DNA of 64,000 nt from Rhynchopus euleeides (Eukaryota; Euglenozoa; Diplonemea; Diplonemida; Diplonemidae), in assembly GCA_963210315.1 (NCBI GenBank), contig OY723308.1:1-64000 (forward strand), given 5' to 3'. The notes under the pieces are model-generated. The model was not told where the DNA came from, did not search any database, and saw only the letters and a program-made list of their open reading frames with translations. This document shows, one piece after another, positions 35,565 to 47,501 of the stretch. The translations under genes and the position numbers were made by a program. Positions within the stretch are counted from its first letter, which is position 1. Each line of letters begins with the position of its first letter.

Positions 35565-37845
35565 CGCTGTCCCGTTTGCCGTGGCGTGCGTGTTTTCGCT
35601 GGAGGCAGCGAACGCTCCCACACCACCCCCAACCTGCAGAGGAGGGTGTTTGGCACACTTTGCGGTTTTCACCAAAGAAAAACACCTGCCAAGTGTTTCG
35701 GCGTGCATGAGGTGGACGAGAGGTGCATCGAGGAGGGGCGAAGGTGGAGGTGGGGGGGTGGGTGTGGGGTCGGGTAGGGGGGGTCAGGCCGACGATGCTT
35801 GCCTTGTTCCCTTGAAAACGTCCGGCAAAGATAACCCACCCGCCAAAAGAGAAGAAGAAAAAAATCCCCCCTCCCAGGGAGCCCGCAGGATCCGTCACCA
35901 CCACCAGCCCTCGTTTGGTTCCACCTTGCGGGGCAGGGGGTCTTTGAATTTTTTTGAATTCTTGACAACGTGCGTATCATGACCAATAACAGTACCCACG
36001 TCGTGTGGTTTGCATTTTTTTTGTGTGCCGACAAATCACAAGACCACGAGAGCGAGGCTACTGCGCAGACTTGATCTGCCGTGAGTTTTTGTTTTTTTTT
36101 GCAGACCAACAACACCAAACACCACCAACGCCACAGCCCCCACACACGCACACACACATTCCATTGTGTGCGTCATTCTCTCTACGTGAGCTCTTTGCAA
36201 GCGACACGATTTTTGCTTACCCCCTCCCGGACCTGATATACTGCGCCATCGGCTCAGAGACAACTCGACAACTCTGCTGGAGCTGCGCTCCTCTCTACAA
36301 TCTACCGAGGCCGGGACCTTAATTCGAATAGAGAACAGAACCGGCAGTCAGCAGGGGAGGGGGGGTATGGTATATATGTAGAGGCAGCCGGTGCAAAAGC
36401 AGCTTTGAAAATAAAGGGCTGCGGTGGGCAACAAGGCACAACAAAAACAATAACCGGACGGTTTTCAGGGGGGGGTTTGGGGGGAGGGGCGTCTTTCCGC
36501 TCTAGAATGCGGAAAAAGGGGTGATTTTTTTGGCCTCCCAACCCCCTTAACAGCACCAGAGGCGTCACGCAGTGCTGTTGACGATGTCGGCACAAAGGGG
36601 GCGAATAGGGGTGGGCAGAAAACCCCCCCCCTCTGGTAGAGACAAAAGGCGAAAAGTACACGCACCCCCTCCTCCTCCCCCCTCCCTACCCCGGAAAACA
36701 AGAAAAAGCTAACAAAGCAATGCCGCACGAACAGTGCAGAGCAACATCGAATGTTAGGTTTTAGTTCCCGCTGTCGCTGTTATTAGGGCCGCAAATATTA
36801 AGGGGGGGGTGGGGGGTAACGAGGGGGGGGGGGGGGGGGGGCGCGGTTGTGACACACACGTGGTGCCCGCAACCCCTAGGCTTGATATACCGAATACATG
36901 ACGAGGGCTTTGACGAGCAAATCGATTTCGGGCACGTTGCTTCTTCAGGCTGTTTTGTGGGTTTTTTTTGTGTTGCGCTGTGATAGCTTTTTTTTCGACA
37001 GGGGAGGGGGGAATGGTATGGCGTGGCAAGGGTTGAGCGGGCCCTCCCACACCCACACCCACACCACACACACACACCCCTTCCCATTGCACTTTCCTGG
37101 CCAGGAAGGGCACAAGAAGCACGGAAAAAAAACAATCAGAGGCAGATGCAGAGGGGCTTCAGAAAAAAAATATCGGAAAAATCGTTCAAAACGATCATCC
37201 TTCGTGGTGGTTATGCTCCTGAGTGCTCACGGATATATTCATTTTGGTTCGGCAGGGAGGATAAAACAGGGGGGGGGGTGGGGTGGGGGGTGGGGTGGGG
37301 GTGGCAGGTTTGCGTACGACGAACCTGCCCCCTACCCCTCGCTCGGAAACACGCCGCAAACACCCCGAATACCCCCGCCCCAGACACACACCCACACCCC
37401 CCCCTTTGTGTTCCATTCCACCCCACAGAGGCAGTGCTAGGGCTAGCAAGGGTGGGGGACTCAGTCAGCAAGGCCCGCTTCCCCCCTCCTCCTGCAACAG
37501 ACAGACCACTGCCAACACGAGAGCCATACACGCCATGCCTTTTTCCCCCCAAAAAAAATATAACAGCACACTCAGCTGGGGGGGGAGGTCGGGGGTGTAT
37601 CTGTGGTGCTGCAAAGCAAGTGCAGGCAGGGGGCCCCTGCAACGTCCCACTATCAAGCCCTCCAGCTCATGCCCGTATGCAGGGGGGGGTATGGGGGGGG
37701 GGGGGTCGGGGGAAGGCGTGGTGGTGTTTTCCTTTGGACTGCCGATGCATTTTTTTTGTGTTGTTGCCGTAACGAATCGAAGAAACCAAGTGGGGGGGGG
37801 AGGGAGGGGGATGGGGTACAGTGGGGCTCAGGCCACGCCCTCTGC
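35565..37845. other. Intergenic low-complexity region, no supported gene
   Basis: Dominated by G/C homopolymers and CA/CAC runs (for example near 36140-36160, 36820-36842, 37055-37075, 37270-37310, 37680-37708). Open frames on both strands are Pro/Gly/His-rich and carry no domain. It contains the upstream flank of the PLPP6-like gene and the 3' flank of the seven-exon gene. Confidence 0.6.
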
Positions 37846-40277
37846 TCACATCTCGTCGTAGGAGAGCAGGTCCGACACCTGGACCAGGGCGTCGAAGAGG
37901 TGGGTGCCGAGCACGACACGTGCGGCGAAGGGTGCGTTGGGCTGCGCGTGGTGGTTGCCCATCGCCGTGATCTTCTCACGGAAGCTCGCGTACTCCTCGG
38001 GGCACTTGTCGGCCAGGAGGGTCAGCTCGTGCGCCAGCGTCTTGTACTTCCGCGCACCGATGTAGTGGGCGTTGCTCTGAGGTGAGAGTGGTGGGAGGTG
38101 TGATGCATTTGATGCGTTGCAGTGGCGTGGCAGTGGCGCGGCCTCGTATCCTTATCATTGCTGGGCAATTACTGCCACACAGCTCATCGGAGAGCGTGTG
38201 TGGCAGATGTGAGCCGCAGAAGAGCAATCGTCAAAGGGTGGCGAGGGGCATACCTTCGTCCCCACATCGCGCAGCTTGTTCGCGACCACCTCGGGGGCGT
38301 CGCCGCTCACCAGGACGTCGACAATCGCCTTCTCGGCCTCGATGTGCTCGTTGTAGAAGGCCTCGATCTCCTCCAGGATGTGGATGTCCGAGGAGTGCTT
38401 CAGGGTCTCCTCCAGCACGGGGTTCTCAGCCATCTGCTTGGCGAGGAACTCCTTCTCCGTCAGAGGGATGGACTTCTGGAACAGCTCCAGGAACTCACGC
38501 TCCTCCTGTGTGTGTGTACAGTGGTATCATCAGAGTGCACGGTGCATAACATGCACAACCCAAAAGACCAACGTGTGGATGCATAACATGATGATGTGAC
38601 GGGCGTTTCGTGGCCCACAATCCCTCGGCACACAATCCCATGCCAGTCATACCTCCTCGAAGTCCACCACCTGGTCCTCGAACTCCGCCTTGATGGTCTT
38701 GGCGAACGCAACCGTCTTGGAGCAGTTGCGCAGCTCACCCGCACGCGCCCAGATGTCCAGGACCAGGGCGTCACCGTTGTAGTAGAACAGGTCACGGGCC
38801 CACTGCTCCAGCGTGGCGACGTCCGTGCATTTCCTGAGAGATGATGAGATGATTGAGAGGTGCCTTGGTGCGGGGAGAAGGGGAGGCCACGCAAGCGGGC
38901 CAAACGCTGGAAGCCTGGGGCAGGCACAGACAGGGCACATACCGCACGCTCTCCGGGGTGATGTGGGGGTAGGGGTGCACCTGGCGCTTGTAGAACGACG
39001 TCAGGAGGTCCAGGGCCGCCTTGTTCTCGGCGGACTTCGCCTGCTCACCGAACTCCTTCTCCACCTTCGCGATGGCGTCAAGGAAAGCCAGCCTGTGCTT
39101 CTGCGAGTCCATCGCCATCTTCCGGTAGTCGGCGGCGGCGTCCAGGCTGCAGGGCAGTGTGGTGACAAAGCCGACATCGCAAGACATACCGGTATTTCTC
39201 GGGGAGCCAGTCACGCAGGATCCCACGGATCTGCTGCCTGTCCAGGACGTGCAGGTCCTCGTAGATGTCGAGACGCACCTGTGTGTGCGTGGCGTGGGTG
39301 CATCACAGTGCATCACTATAGTGAGACTGACACTAAACAATCAGCACAACATGTGGACGTGGGGTGCGGTGCGGTGTGAGAGTCCTGCAGCGGAACATGG
39401 CCCTCACAACGTGTTGTTGGGTGTGGGTTGCATGGTATGGCCCTGCGAGACCAAAGCCTTTGATGCATACCTTCTCGCGCAGCGGGTCGGGCAGGATGTC
39501 CATCATGTTCACGTGGGTGAACCAGTTCACCTTCTTCGCGCGCATCAGCGCGTCGTCCTGCTCCACCAGGCACTCCTCGTGGATGTCGTTGAACATCGTG
39601 TTCTTGTCCTCCTCCGTCACGTTCGCCGCGATCTCACGCTCCGCGCGCTCCACCATCGTCTTGTTCACCCAGCGGTCCGTGCGCAGCTCCAGCCCAGACG
39701 GGGTCCAGAAGTCGTACACGGGGGGGTTCTTGTCGTCCTGTGGAGCAGAGGCACGAGCCATGCAGGCAGGGGGAGGGGGGAACGGGGCAGCCACAACCAC
39801 AACCACCGTGGGGCAAAACAGGCAGGGCTATGACGCGGTGTAAAGCTGAAACAACAGAAGGGGCCGAAGGCCCCTCGATTGCAGAGGCAATGCCCCCGCA
39901 CGCCTTGCTGTGCGGTGGAGCTTGCTATTATCAGCAGGCGGCTCGCCATATCTGACCCAACCACAACAGGAGAAGCCCCACCCCCGGGTTTGGGTGTGAT
40001 GTGCATGTCGACATACGTGCCAGTAGCGGGGGCGCGTGGCGTTGTCCACCTCCCACAGGGAGCAGAACTCCGTCTTCGGGAGCTTCCTCAGCTCAGCCTG
40101 CACCTCGTTGGGCACACGCTTGCGGCCCGCGTGGGCCTCGTGAGGGTTCTCATCAGACCAGTCGTACAGCGGCGCGAGGTCCGCAAGATGCCCGTACCAC
40201 TTGTCCACGCACGTACGCTTCTGCTCCGCCACGGCCTGGGGCAGGCTGGCCTTGAAGCTGCTGAGTGCGCGCCTCAT
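37846..40277 (-). CDS. Helical, probably mitochondrial 494-aa protein; candidate euglenozoan ATP synthase-associated subunit
   Basis: Seven exons join without a frame break: 40277-40017, 39737-39471, 39278-39190, 39146-38943, 38833-38653, 38505-38254, 38076-37846. The introns (279, 192, 43, 109, 147 and 177 nt) all start GTATG and end CAG. The protein begins with a basic amphipathic stretch (MRRALSSFKASLPQAVAEQK) like a mitochondrial import signal and is mainly helical. It has conserved-looking blocks KTEFCSLWEVDNATRPRYWH (68-87) and VYDFWTPSGLELRTDRW (near 94-110), then long charged helices. No catalytic motif is visible. From memory the layout resembles subunit Tb1 (ATPTB1) of the kinetoplastid/Euglena mitochondrial ATP synthase, but I could not verify this; treat the name as a lead. 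Consistent splice phases and biased codon use make the gene itself secure. Confidence 0.8.
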
Positions 40278-41556
40278 TGTGTTCGTTACGGACTAAGTCC
40301 AACCCTCTGCGCGAAGGGGTGGTGTGAGAGTGGCGTGGCAGTGGCAGTGGCAGTGGAAACAAATCGAACATTCCAAGGTGGGGAAGCTGGGGCTGGCGAC
40401 CGGTGCGGTTCTCCGAACTATATGGGCATCGCAGCCAGCCACAGTCTAGGGTTGCCCAGGAGGCAGGCGCGTTATCAGTAAGCAGTGCAGCACCACGACG
40501 GAAGAGGAGACACCAGGAGGGTATGCTTCGACTTTGACGATCCTCCGCACCGAGCTGACAGAGATCGCCGTGTCAAGACAATGCCAACACACCGCTGGGG
40601 GTGGGGGGGTTGATGGTGGAGGCCCTTTGCTCGGAAGTGCAGAGCAAAAGCGGAGCCTCCAGCACAGCCCAGCGCGGTTTCAAGCGCGGCAAACAAACCC
40701 AAATGCAACCTTTCATAAGACAGGAGGGCACGTGCTGTCCCAGTTGGCCCGCGCAGGGGGGGGTTCCTTGCAGACCCCCTTAGCCACCCCGAGGAACAGG
40801 GGAGGGGCTTGCGCCTGGCCTGACGAAAGAGAAAGAAGAATGAAGAAAGTCAAATATCCCCCCCTCCCCCCCCGGGCAGCTTGAGATGCAGGTGGGGATT
40901 CAAAGGAGACGTGGCGCCGTGCAGAAGACCCGGCGCTTCTGATTCCCACGTTGCGGCTGCAGGGGGAGGGGGTGGGTGATTGCTGCGGAATGTGGCCTGC
41001 TGATGCATTGTGTGGCAGGAATACCAATCGCTGACACAAGGTAAAAAGCTGGCTTGTTTCTGGCATAAACCCCAAAGGCAAAAGACCTGAAGTGTTACGC
41101 ATTTTTTTTTGCACACAAACCCTGGCGCATCGGCAAATATATTCTGTCCTTCACAAGCGGAATAAAAAACCCCCCCCAATCGAAAGTAACCTCGGGGCAA
41201 GCAACATTCGGAGCAAGCAGCGGCATGTCGCCCCACTGTGTCAGGAACCCTTGGGAACCCACACGACACGCGCGGAAGCCCACTGCGAAACCTCACCTCC
41301 CCCCATCCCCCCTCCGCCCCCCCCCCCCCCAGACCCGTTCGGAATCAAGCCGACCACACAGAACACGCTCAGCCACCCACCGACACACAGAACGCAGAAG
41401 CACCGGACTTTGCATGTGGGCAACACCACTCTGCTGGTTGATGCTCGTGTGGGGCAGGGAGGGAGGACAAGGGGGTGCCGAAGCATGCTTCGTCGAGAAG
41501 GGTTATTATCCGTGTTAGTGTCAGTACATATTAGGGCGCAACTCGGTCACTGCAGT
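40278..41556. other. Intergenic region, no supported gene
   Basis: 5' flank of the seven-exon gene and 3' flank of the PRPP synthase. Contains G and C runs (near 40762, 40860-40877, 41319-41332). Short open frames on both strands lack domains or consistent splice signals. Confidence 0.6.
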
Positions 41557-42693
41557 CTACAGCTTGGCAGGCTTGATGGCGGTCTTGATGTCAATGGGCT
41601 GCGACGTTGCTATTCTGTGGATGCATTCGGCAATCAGCGGGGCCAGCGACAGCACACGGACCTTCTGGCACAGGACCTCGTCCGTCTGGAACTCTGCGGG
41701 CAGGGGCACGGTGTTTGTGATTACAATCTCCTCCAGGTGTGAGTTCTTGAGGCGCTCGTCGGCAGGAGGGGAGAGGACGCCGTGTGTGCAGAAGGCGAAC
41801 ACACGCTCTGCCCCGTGGTCCTTCAGCATCTTGGCTGCGGCAGTCAGCGTGCCTGACGTGTCGGTCATGTCGTCCACGATGATGCAGTCACAACCCTCGA
41901 CATCACCCACGAGGTCCATGCGTTCGATGACGCTCGCCTTGAGGCGCTGCTTGATGATCATCGCAAAGCCTGTCTTTCCGGCGTAGTCTGTGGACTCGAA
42001 GAAGTTGCGGAACTCCTTCGCCCGCGTCACGCCCCCTGCGTCCGGCGACACGACCACCGGGCGCTTGAGTTTCTTCTCAGCAAAGAATGCCGCGCCAACC
42101 GGCACGGCGCTGAGGTTGTCGACAGGCACCTGGGGGGGGAAGAAGCCCTGGATCTGCCCGCAGTGCAGGTCGATGCACACGACGCGGCTCACCCCGACGG
42201 AGTACAGCAAGTGCGCCACGTCGGCAGCGGAGATCGGCACGCCCGGCTTCAGCTTCTTGTCCTGCCGGGCGTAGCCGAAGTAGGGGATGATGACCGTCAC
42301 AGCCCGTGCGGCACAGCGACGCATGCAAGCAATCATCAGCAGCAGCTCCATGAGTGAGTCATTGACGCTGCCGTGGTCGCCACGGCACACCGGCTGGATG
42401 ATGAAGCAGTGGTATCCATCGACGTTGTCGATGAGCTCGATGCTCACCTCGCCGTCCTTGAATTGCCCGAGCTTGATCTTGTTCAGCTCGAGACCCAAGT
42501 ACGTCGCAGTCTCATTGCACAGGTGTGGATCGCTCGACCCAGCAAAGACACGGCATCCCGAGAACTCCTGTTCCGTGGCCGTCCCAGAGTAGTAGTGCCA
42601 ACGCTTCGTCACGACCTTCTGGACACTGTTCCCCGAGGTCACGCTGAGAACAACCATGTCGGTCTGTGCCGCGTGCCTGTTGGTGAACAACAT
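41557..42693 (-). CDS. Ribose-phosphate pyrophosphokinase (PRPP synthase)
   Basis: Single exon, 378 aa from the ATG at 42693; alternative in-frame ATGs lie at 42825 and 42657. It makes 5-phosphoribosyl diphosphate from ribose 5-phosphate and ATP for nucleotide, His and Trp synthesis. Key blocks: the start of the catalytic core CRVFAGSSDPHLCNE (47-61), FKDGEVSIEL (78-87), PYFGYARQDKK (137-147, with catalytic-loop residues), DLHCGQIQGFF (175-185), the pyrophosphate-binding SPDAGG (216-221) and the ribose-5-phosphate loop VDDMTDTSGT (273-282), all intact. The N-terminal roughly 45 residues before the core are extra compared with bacterial enzymes of about 315 aa and could carry a localisation signal. 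Nothing in the neighbours suggests an operon-like link. Confidence 0.95.
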   Translation of the reverse strand: MLFTNRHAAQTDMVVLSVTSGNSVQKVVTKRWHYYSGTATEQEFSGCRVFAGSSDPHLCNETATYLGLELNKIKLGQFKDGEVSIELIDNVDGYHCFIIQPVCRGDHGSVNDSLMELLLMIACMRRCAARAVTVIIPYFGYARQDKKLKPGVPISAADVAHLLYSVGVSRVVCIDLHCGQIQGFFPPQVPVDNLSAVPVGAAFFAEKKLKRPVVVSPDAGGVTRAKEFRNFFESTDYAGKTGFAMIIKQRLKASVIERMDLVGDVEGCDCIIVDDMTDTSGTLTAAAKMLKDHGAERVFAFCTHGVLSPPADERLKNSHLEEIVITNTVPLPAEFQTDEVLCQKVRVLSLAPLIAECIHRIATSQPIDIKTAIKPAKL

Positions 42694-45272
42694 GGGATTC
42701 GCATTTGCGAGAGCATGCAGAGCGAGCAAGAGACACTGCTGATAAAGGGGCTGGCATCCGGTCTTTCTGCATGGCTGAGTTCTATCGTGAACGAGTGATA
42801 TGTGCACCTCGCTGCTGTATGCCACCGGGCTGCATCAGGCTCCTTCCCGCTTGCAGGCAGCAGGCCTAAGCTCGGGGCCAACAGAACAGCCTTCTCACGG
42901 CACACACACATCAACTGTACACCCATAACCCACCAAGGAAGTGAAACGTTATCAACATGTCGCTGCCACAACACAGAACGCCACATAAGCACGCACATCA
43001 TCTGCTGATTCTTTCTTCGGAAAGCAAGGGCCGCATGGATCATGCCGCCACACAACGGCTGCAGCTAACCACCCCCCAGTTGTCATGCACGAGAGTTCCG
43101 CTGGGCTGCCTTTCCACCCGCAATGGGGCGAAAGACAGCTGTGAGGGCTGGTCTACAGCATGCCACGGGGGGGGGACGCCACCACACACCGACACACCTC
43201 AGAGAAGAACACGATTTTGCAACACCACGCGGACCGTGCGCCCCTCACACGGGGCACACAGCGGTGCCAGGGGGAGGTGGGGGAGAGACCCAAAGGCAAA
43301 GCGCGACAAGTCACCCCCCAGAACCGGCGACACCGCGTCAAAGAGCGCAAGTGCAGAGGCACCGGATTCTGGGGGGGGGGGGGGCACGCCTTGCTGGCCA
43401 AGCCCCGCCTCCCCGCGAAGTCAAAAGGCACGGAGGGGGTAGGAAATATGCATAGGTTATACAGGCCATGGCAAAGGGGGGGGGGGCGGGTGGTGAGACC
43501 GAAAAGACAGCAATGAGTTGGGTACCGCCTTGAGGCCTTTCTGCGGTGCAGGCTGAAAGGAGGGGCGGTGGTGGGGGGGTGGGGTGTGGCAACGGAGGTG
43601 GGGCGGCTGTGTCCTGGCACACACCGGACACCCCACGCCCTGCTGTGGGAGGCAGAGGAGCGGATGGGTGGAGTGTTGTTCTTGGTATCGGTCGACAACC
43701 TCACCAGCCTGACGTCCAACAAGACAACCAGGTTGGCACGACTGTGCACGGTGGCAAGGTCCGGGAGGTGGGACGGACGGTATCCAACCTGGGAGAACAT
43801 GTGTTCTCCCAGGTGGGACACCGTCAGGTGGGGGGGGGCGATGACATCCACATTTTTCATTCTCTTTGGCAGGTGTGAACAGAACTGCACGGAGCAACTC
43901 ACCTAATTTGTTTTGCTGATGCAGAAATAACAGAAGTTGAAAACACCCATGCAACGAACTTATCAAATGCATGGGTGTATGTGTGTGTGTGTGTGGGGGG
44001 GGGGGGGATGGCCGTGGGGGGGGGGGGAAATAACCGGGCCCGTTGCTGTCTTTTTGCCTGCTCCCGCCCCCCCCCCCCCCGCCCCCCCAGAGCTGGCGGC
44101 GAATAACAGCGTGTGCTGCGCAAAGCAGGAGCACAGCTGCGGCCAGCCCCTCGGGGTGTTTCGAAAAATACGGCGCCTCTGGGCCTCGAGCGGGGGTGGT
44201 GAGGGTGAGGGTGAGGGGACAGGGAGGGGCGGGGGTTCGCGTTTGAGGGGGGGGGGCGTGGGTGTGGGGTGTGAGTGGGGGTGGACATCGCAGAAGAAGG
44301 AGAGATGAACCACCCGACACACGGTAAGCTTCTTTTTCAGTGAAGAATGCACCTTCGAGCAGAACCCTGCTCTTTGGATCCTCATGATGATGGTGATGAT
44401 GGCAGGGTGTGGTGGGGTGTGGTGTGTCTGGGGGGGAATGCAGAGGAGAGCGGGCTCTAAGGGAAGGGAAGACTCACGCCACGGGTGTGAACCCCCTCCC
44501 CCTCCAGGAGTGCGAATGCTGTCGATCCGTATCCCGGGTTTCTCAGGCTCAAAGCTATCTGTGCCCCCACGCTGGATCGTGAAGCTTTGTTTGTGCGCAC
44601 CTGTGCGTGTATGGGTGTCCATACGTGCGCTGCCAACAGTCTTTTTTACCGTGACCTGAGCAGGTTATAGCAAAAAAAACGAGACAACAAACCAAATTTC
44701 TGCCGAAAGTTGCCCTGTCGGATTTGTTGGAACGCCAGACCCTAACAAATAACCCGCAAACCCCCCCCCCCCTCCAGCCCAGAATTTTCTTTTGATCATG
44801 GATCATAAAATCACAAAACCCTGCGTGAGGAGGGGGGGGGTCCGGCAGGGGGGGAAAAAGCCTTGTTTCCTTGATCTCCGCTGCGCGTTGTTAACCCACC
44901 CACCCCCCACCCCCCCCCCCCCTTCCCCCCAAGCAAATAGCCAGCAGGCGCTGATGCGTTTGGGCAAATGGCATTGCCCGGCGAAAGGCCCCGCCACACC
45001 ATGCCACCCTGCATGGGCTCACCCAGGTCTTACGCTCTGCAGAGGCTTCGAGGTGAAGAGCCTGGGGCCCCTGTTCCGGGGAGGGTCAGTTGGGTGACAC
45101 ACGGCATGCAGGCCTGCACCGTATAGAATGAAAGACGGAAAAAGGGGAAGAATGGGGAGTGGGTGGGGATCATCGGGTTTCGCTTGGGTAGGATTGGCGC
45201 ACCGAGCGGGGGGCGGGGGGAAGGGAGAAAGAAGCCATGCATGCGTGGCCCCGGTTTTAATTTTTTTTGCCA
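42694..45272. other. Intergenic region, no supported gene
   Basis: Contains long G or C homopolymers (near 43370-43383, 43478-43487, 43996-44008, 44021-44033, 44066-44080, 44759-44773, 44905-44923), a gtgtgtgt tract near 43977-43996 and one strong hairpin (43787-43814). Minus-strand frames such as the one around 43700-43880 look partly protein-like but no start, splice pair or domain could be defined. It ends at the first target-site copy of the hAT-like cluster. Confidence 0.55.
43787..43814. repeat. Perfect hairpin, 13-bp arms with 2-nt loop
   Basis: Arms acctgggagaaca and tgttctcccaggt are exact reverse complements separated by tg. It lies in noncoding sequence upstream of the PRPP synthase gene. 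It could be a protein-binding palindrome or the relic of a foldback insertion. Confidence 0.8.
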
Positions 45273-45280
45273 CCCCTCAC

Positions 45281-46190
45281 CAGGCCTGTGCCTAAGTCGG
45301 ATGTAGATGTAAGGGTCGGCCTCAGGGAAAAAAAGTTCCCACTTTTTTCTTCCCATATTTTTGGTGGGGGTTTTTTTGGGGGTTTTTAGGGATTTTTTTT
45401 GGGGGGGGATATGCCTGGCCTTTTTTGGGCACGCTCCGCACCCCCGCTGACGCGGGTGATGTGCTGAGTGCCGTCCTGCAGCTGCTCGCGACCACGGTGC
45501 TCGTGGCCGCGGGTGGCTGTTTGGGCACTTCCGAGTTATTGTACAGCCTCCGTGAATAATCGGAGTCTGTGCAAGAACCGGAACTCGGAAGTGACGAAGA
45601 CGAGGCCACGGGCGACCTCCCACGGGATGGCATCGCCCAGAGGCTTGCTCTCGAGCTCAAACCAACAGATGTTCACTACCGTGGCCTCCGGCGGCTGGGG
45701 GGCTCCGCCCCCCAGACCCCCCTGTGGCGTGTCTTTGCGCGACAATATATCGTCCCCCCATGCGACATGTGCTATCTGTCAGTTGTGTTGTACTTGAGCG
45801 TATGCGACTATGGAGCCAGGCCAACGGACGTTCGCTACCGTGGCCTCCGGCGGCTGGGGGGCTCCGCCCCCCAGACCCCCCCTGTGGCTTGTACCTGGTC
45901 TTGGAGCCAAGTCCTTGCGCGTACGGGGCTGTGGCATATCGGTTCCAGCACCCTCGCGGGAGGCTCCCATATCAGGCGAGATCCTGTAAAACAAAACGCA
46001 AAAAAAAGAGACCCCCAGCCCAGCTGTGAATTGGTTGTGTGCAAATGCAGCAAAAGAACGTGTTTTCGCGCTGAAATACCATGTTCTAGGCTAAAAAAAG
46101 GGACCAGCGCCGAAGGAAAAAAAGTGGGAAAAAGGTTGGGTGTAAACTCTCGTTTTTGACGATTTTTGGCCATATTTAGGCACAGGCCTG
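45281..46190. mobile_element. hAT-like non-autonomous element A (910 bp)
   Basis: Ends are perfect 15-bp inverted repeats (caggcctgtgcctaa at 45281, its reverse complement ending at 46190), flanked by the 8-bp direct repeat cccctcac (45273-45280 and 46191-46198). CAG-type ends and an 8-bp duplication are the hAT signature. It has no transposase frame. It carries two copies of the GC-rich cassette and a module (45639-45966) that is also found, inverted, in element C. The right target copy is shared with element B. Confidence 0.88.
45681..45882 (+). repeat. GC-rich palindromic cassette, two copies in element A
   Basis: Core at 45681-45722 and 45840-45882: gtggcctccggcggctgggg followed by ggctccgccccccagaccccc. 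The inner part ctggggggctccgccccccag is nearly self-complementary. Each copy is preceded by tac(c) and a gttc(a/g)cta stretch. Confidence 0.9.
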
Positions 46191-46501
46191 CCCCTCACCA
46201 GTGTTCTCGCGACTTTTGGGATTTTCAGAAAGTGCGGAGGAGTTTTTCTTTGCGTTTTTTTTGGACCTGGAAATTTTTTTTCCACCCTAAAAATTTTTCC
46301 AGCGCGCCTTCGGCGCGCGAGACCACGATCCTGAGCGGCCGGGTCACACACATGCGACGCGACACACATGCAATGCGACGCAACAGCTTCCGTCTGAGTT
46401 GGCCAGAAGGAGGATGCCGAAGCGTTCCGTTCCTAGATGACACCTCTTTCCCGAGGTGTCATGATCGCATACAAGGACTTGGCTATGGGATGCATGTCAC
46501 A

Positions 46502-46544
46502 GGGGGGGTCTGGGGGGCAGAGCCCCCCAGCCGCCGGAGGCCAC
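46502..46544 (-). repeat. GC-rich cassette, first copy in element B
   Basis: Same core in reverse orientation, with one change in the loop (gcagagcc), followed by ggtagtgaacatgtg. Confidence 0.9.
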
Positions 46545-47028
46545 GGTAGTGAACATGTGTTAGCCTGCCCCGAGTACGCTCCACAGTCGAAGCAAAGTGG
46601 AGAGTCACATGCGGTTGGTGTTGCTCTTTCGTCATGAGAGCAATATACGGTGCGGTAAACGGTTTCATGACTGCTGTAAAGGGCTCCTCCGCAGCCAGGT
46701 CCCAAATATTTTTTTTCCCGGAGGAGCTCCTCCACTCCTCCGGCGTCAGATTTTTTTTATTTTCTTTGAGGAACTCCTCCAGGGCATTTTATAGGGGCGA
46801 AATCTATGCTCATTTGGGCTTAAATGTGAGGCGTTCTCCGATTTTTTGGCGGACCCCCTGGCAAGCGAGTCTTGTGGTGAATGGGTCACCTCCCGGTTCC
46901 TCTCTCAGGGATCCGTGCTCGGGTCCAGCCTCGGGTGCCGGAGGTTAGTCCAAAAAATGGATCTCGGGACCGATCTGCCGCAGACCCGGGCGTGCAAGGA
47001 CTTGGATACAATACATGCACATGCCACA

Positions 47029-47280
47029 GGGGGGTCTGGGGGGCGGAGCCCCCCAGCCGCCGGAGGCCACGGTAATGAACATCTGTTTCTTCCGGGCGTA
47101 CAGATTCCGGGCTGTTCCTTCCGTGGGTACAGATTCTGCATGAGCTGGCTGCGTCCTCCAGGGGCTACACAGGGTGGGCTGCATCCCATTCCCTGATGGG
47201 ACCCCAAAGGGTTTGATCCAAGACAGGTATACAGCACAGGGGGGTCTGGGGGGCGGAGCCCCCCAGCCGCCGGAGGCCAC
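47029..47280 (-). repeat. GC-rich cassette, second and third copies in element B
   Basis: Cores at 47029-47070 and 47239-47280, reverse orientation, each preceded by acag and followed by ggta(a/g)tgaac. Confidence 0.9.
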
Positions 47281-47501
47281 GGTAGTGAACGTCCGTCCCT
47301 TCGCGACCTGCGTTTTCTCGGGGTTTGACAAAGAAACTGGACAGAAAAACGGTCGGGTAAGTTGCTCGCAGTCTGACCGGACATGAGTCCACTCTCATCT
47401 GCGAGGCTACCCAGCCGCCACCAGTTTTCCACCACCACCCCGGATTTTTCCCGGAATTTTTTTTTTTCCCCTTAAATGTGAGGATTGGCCTCACTTTAGA
47501 C

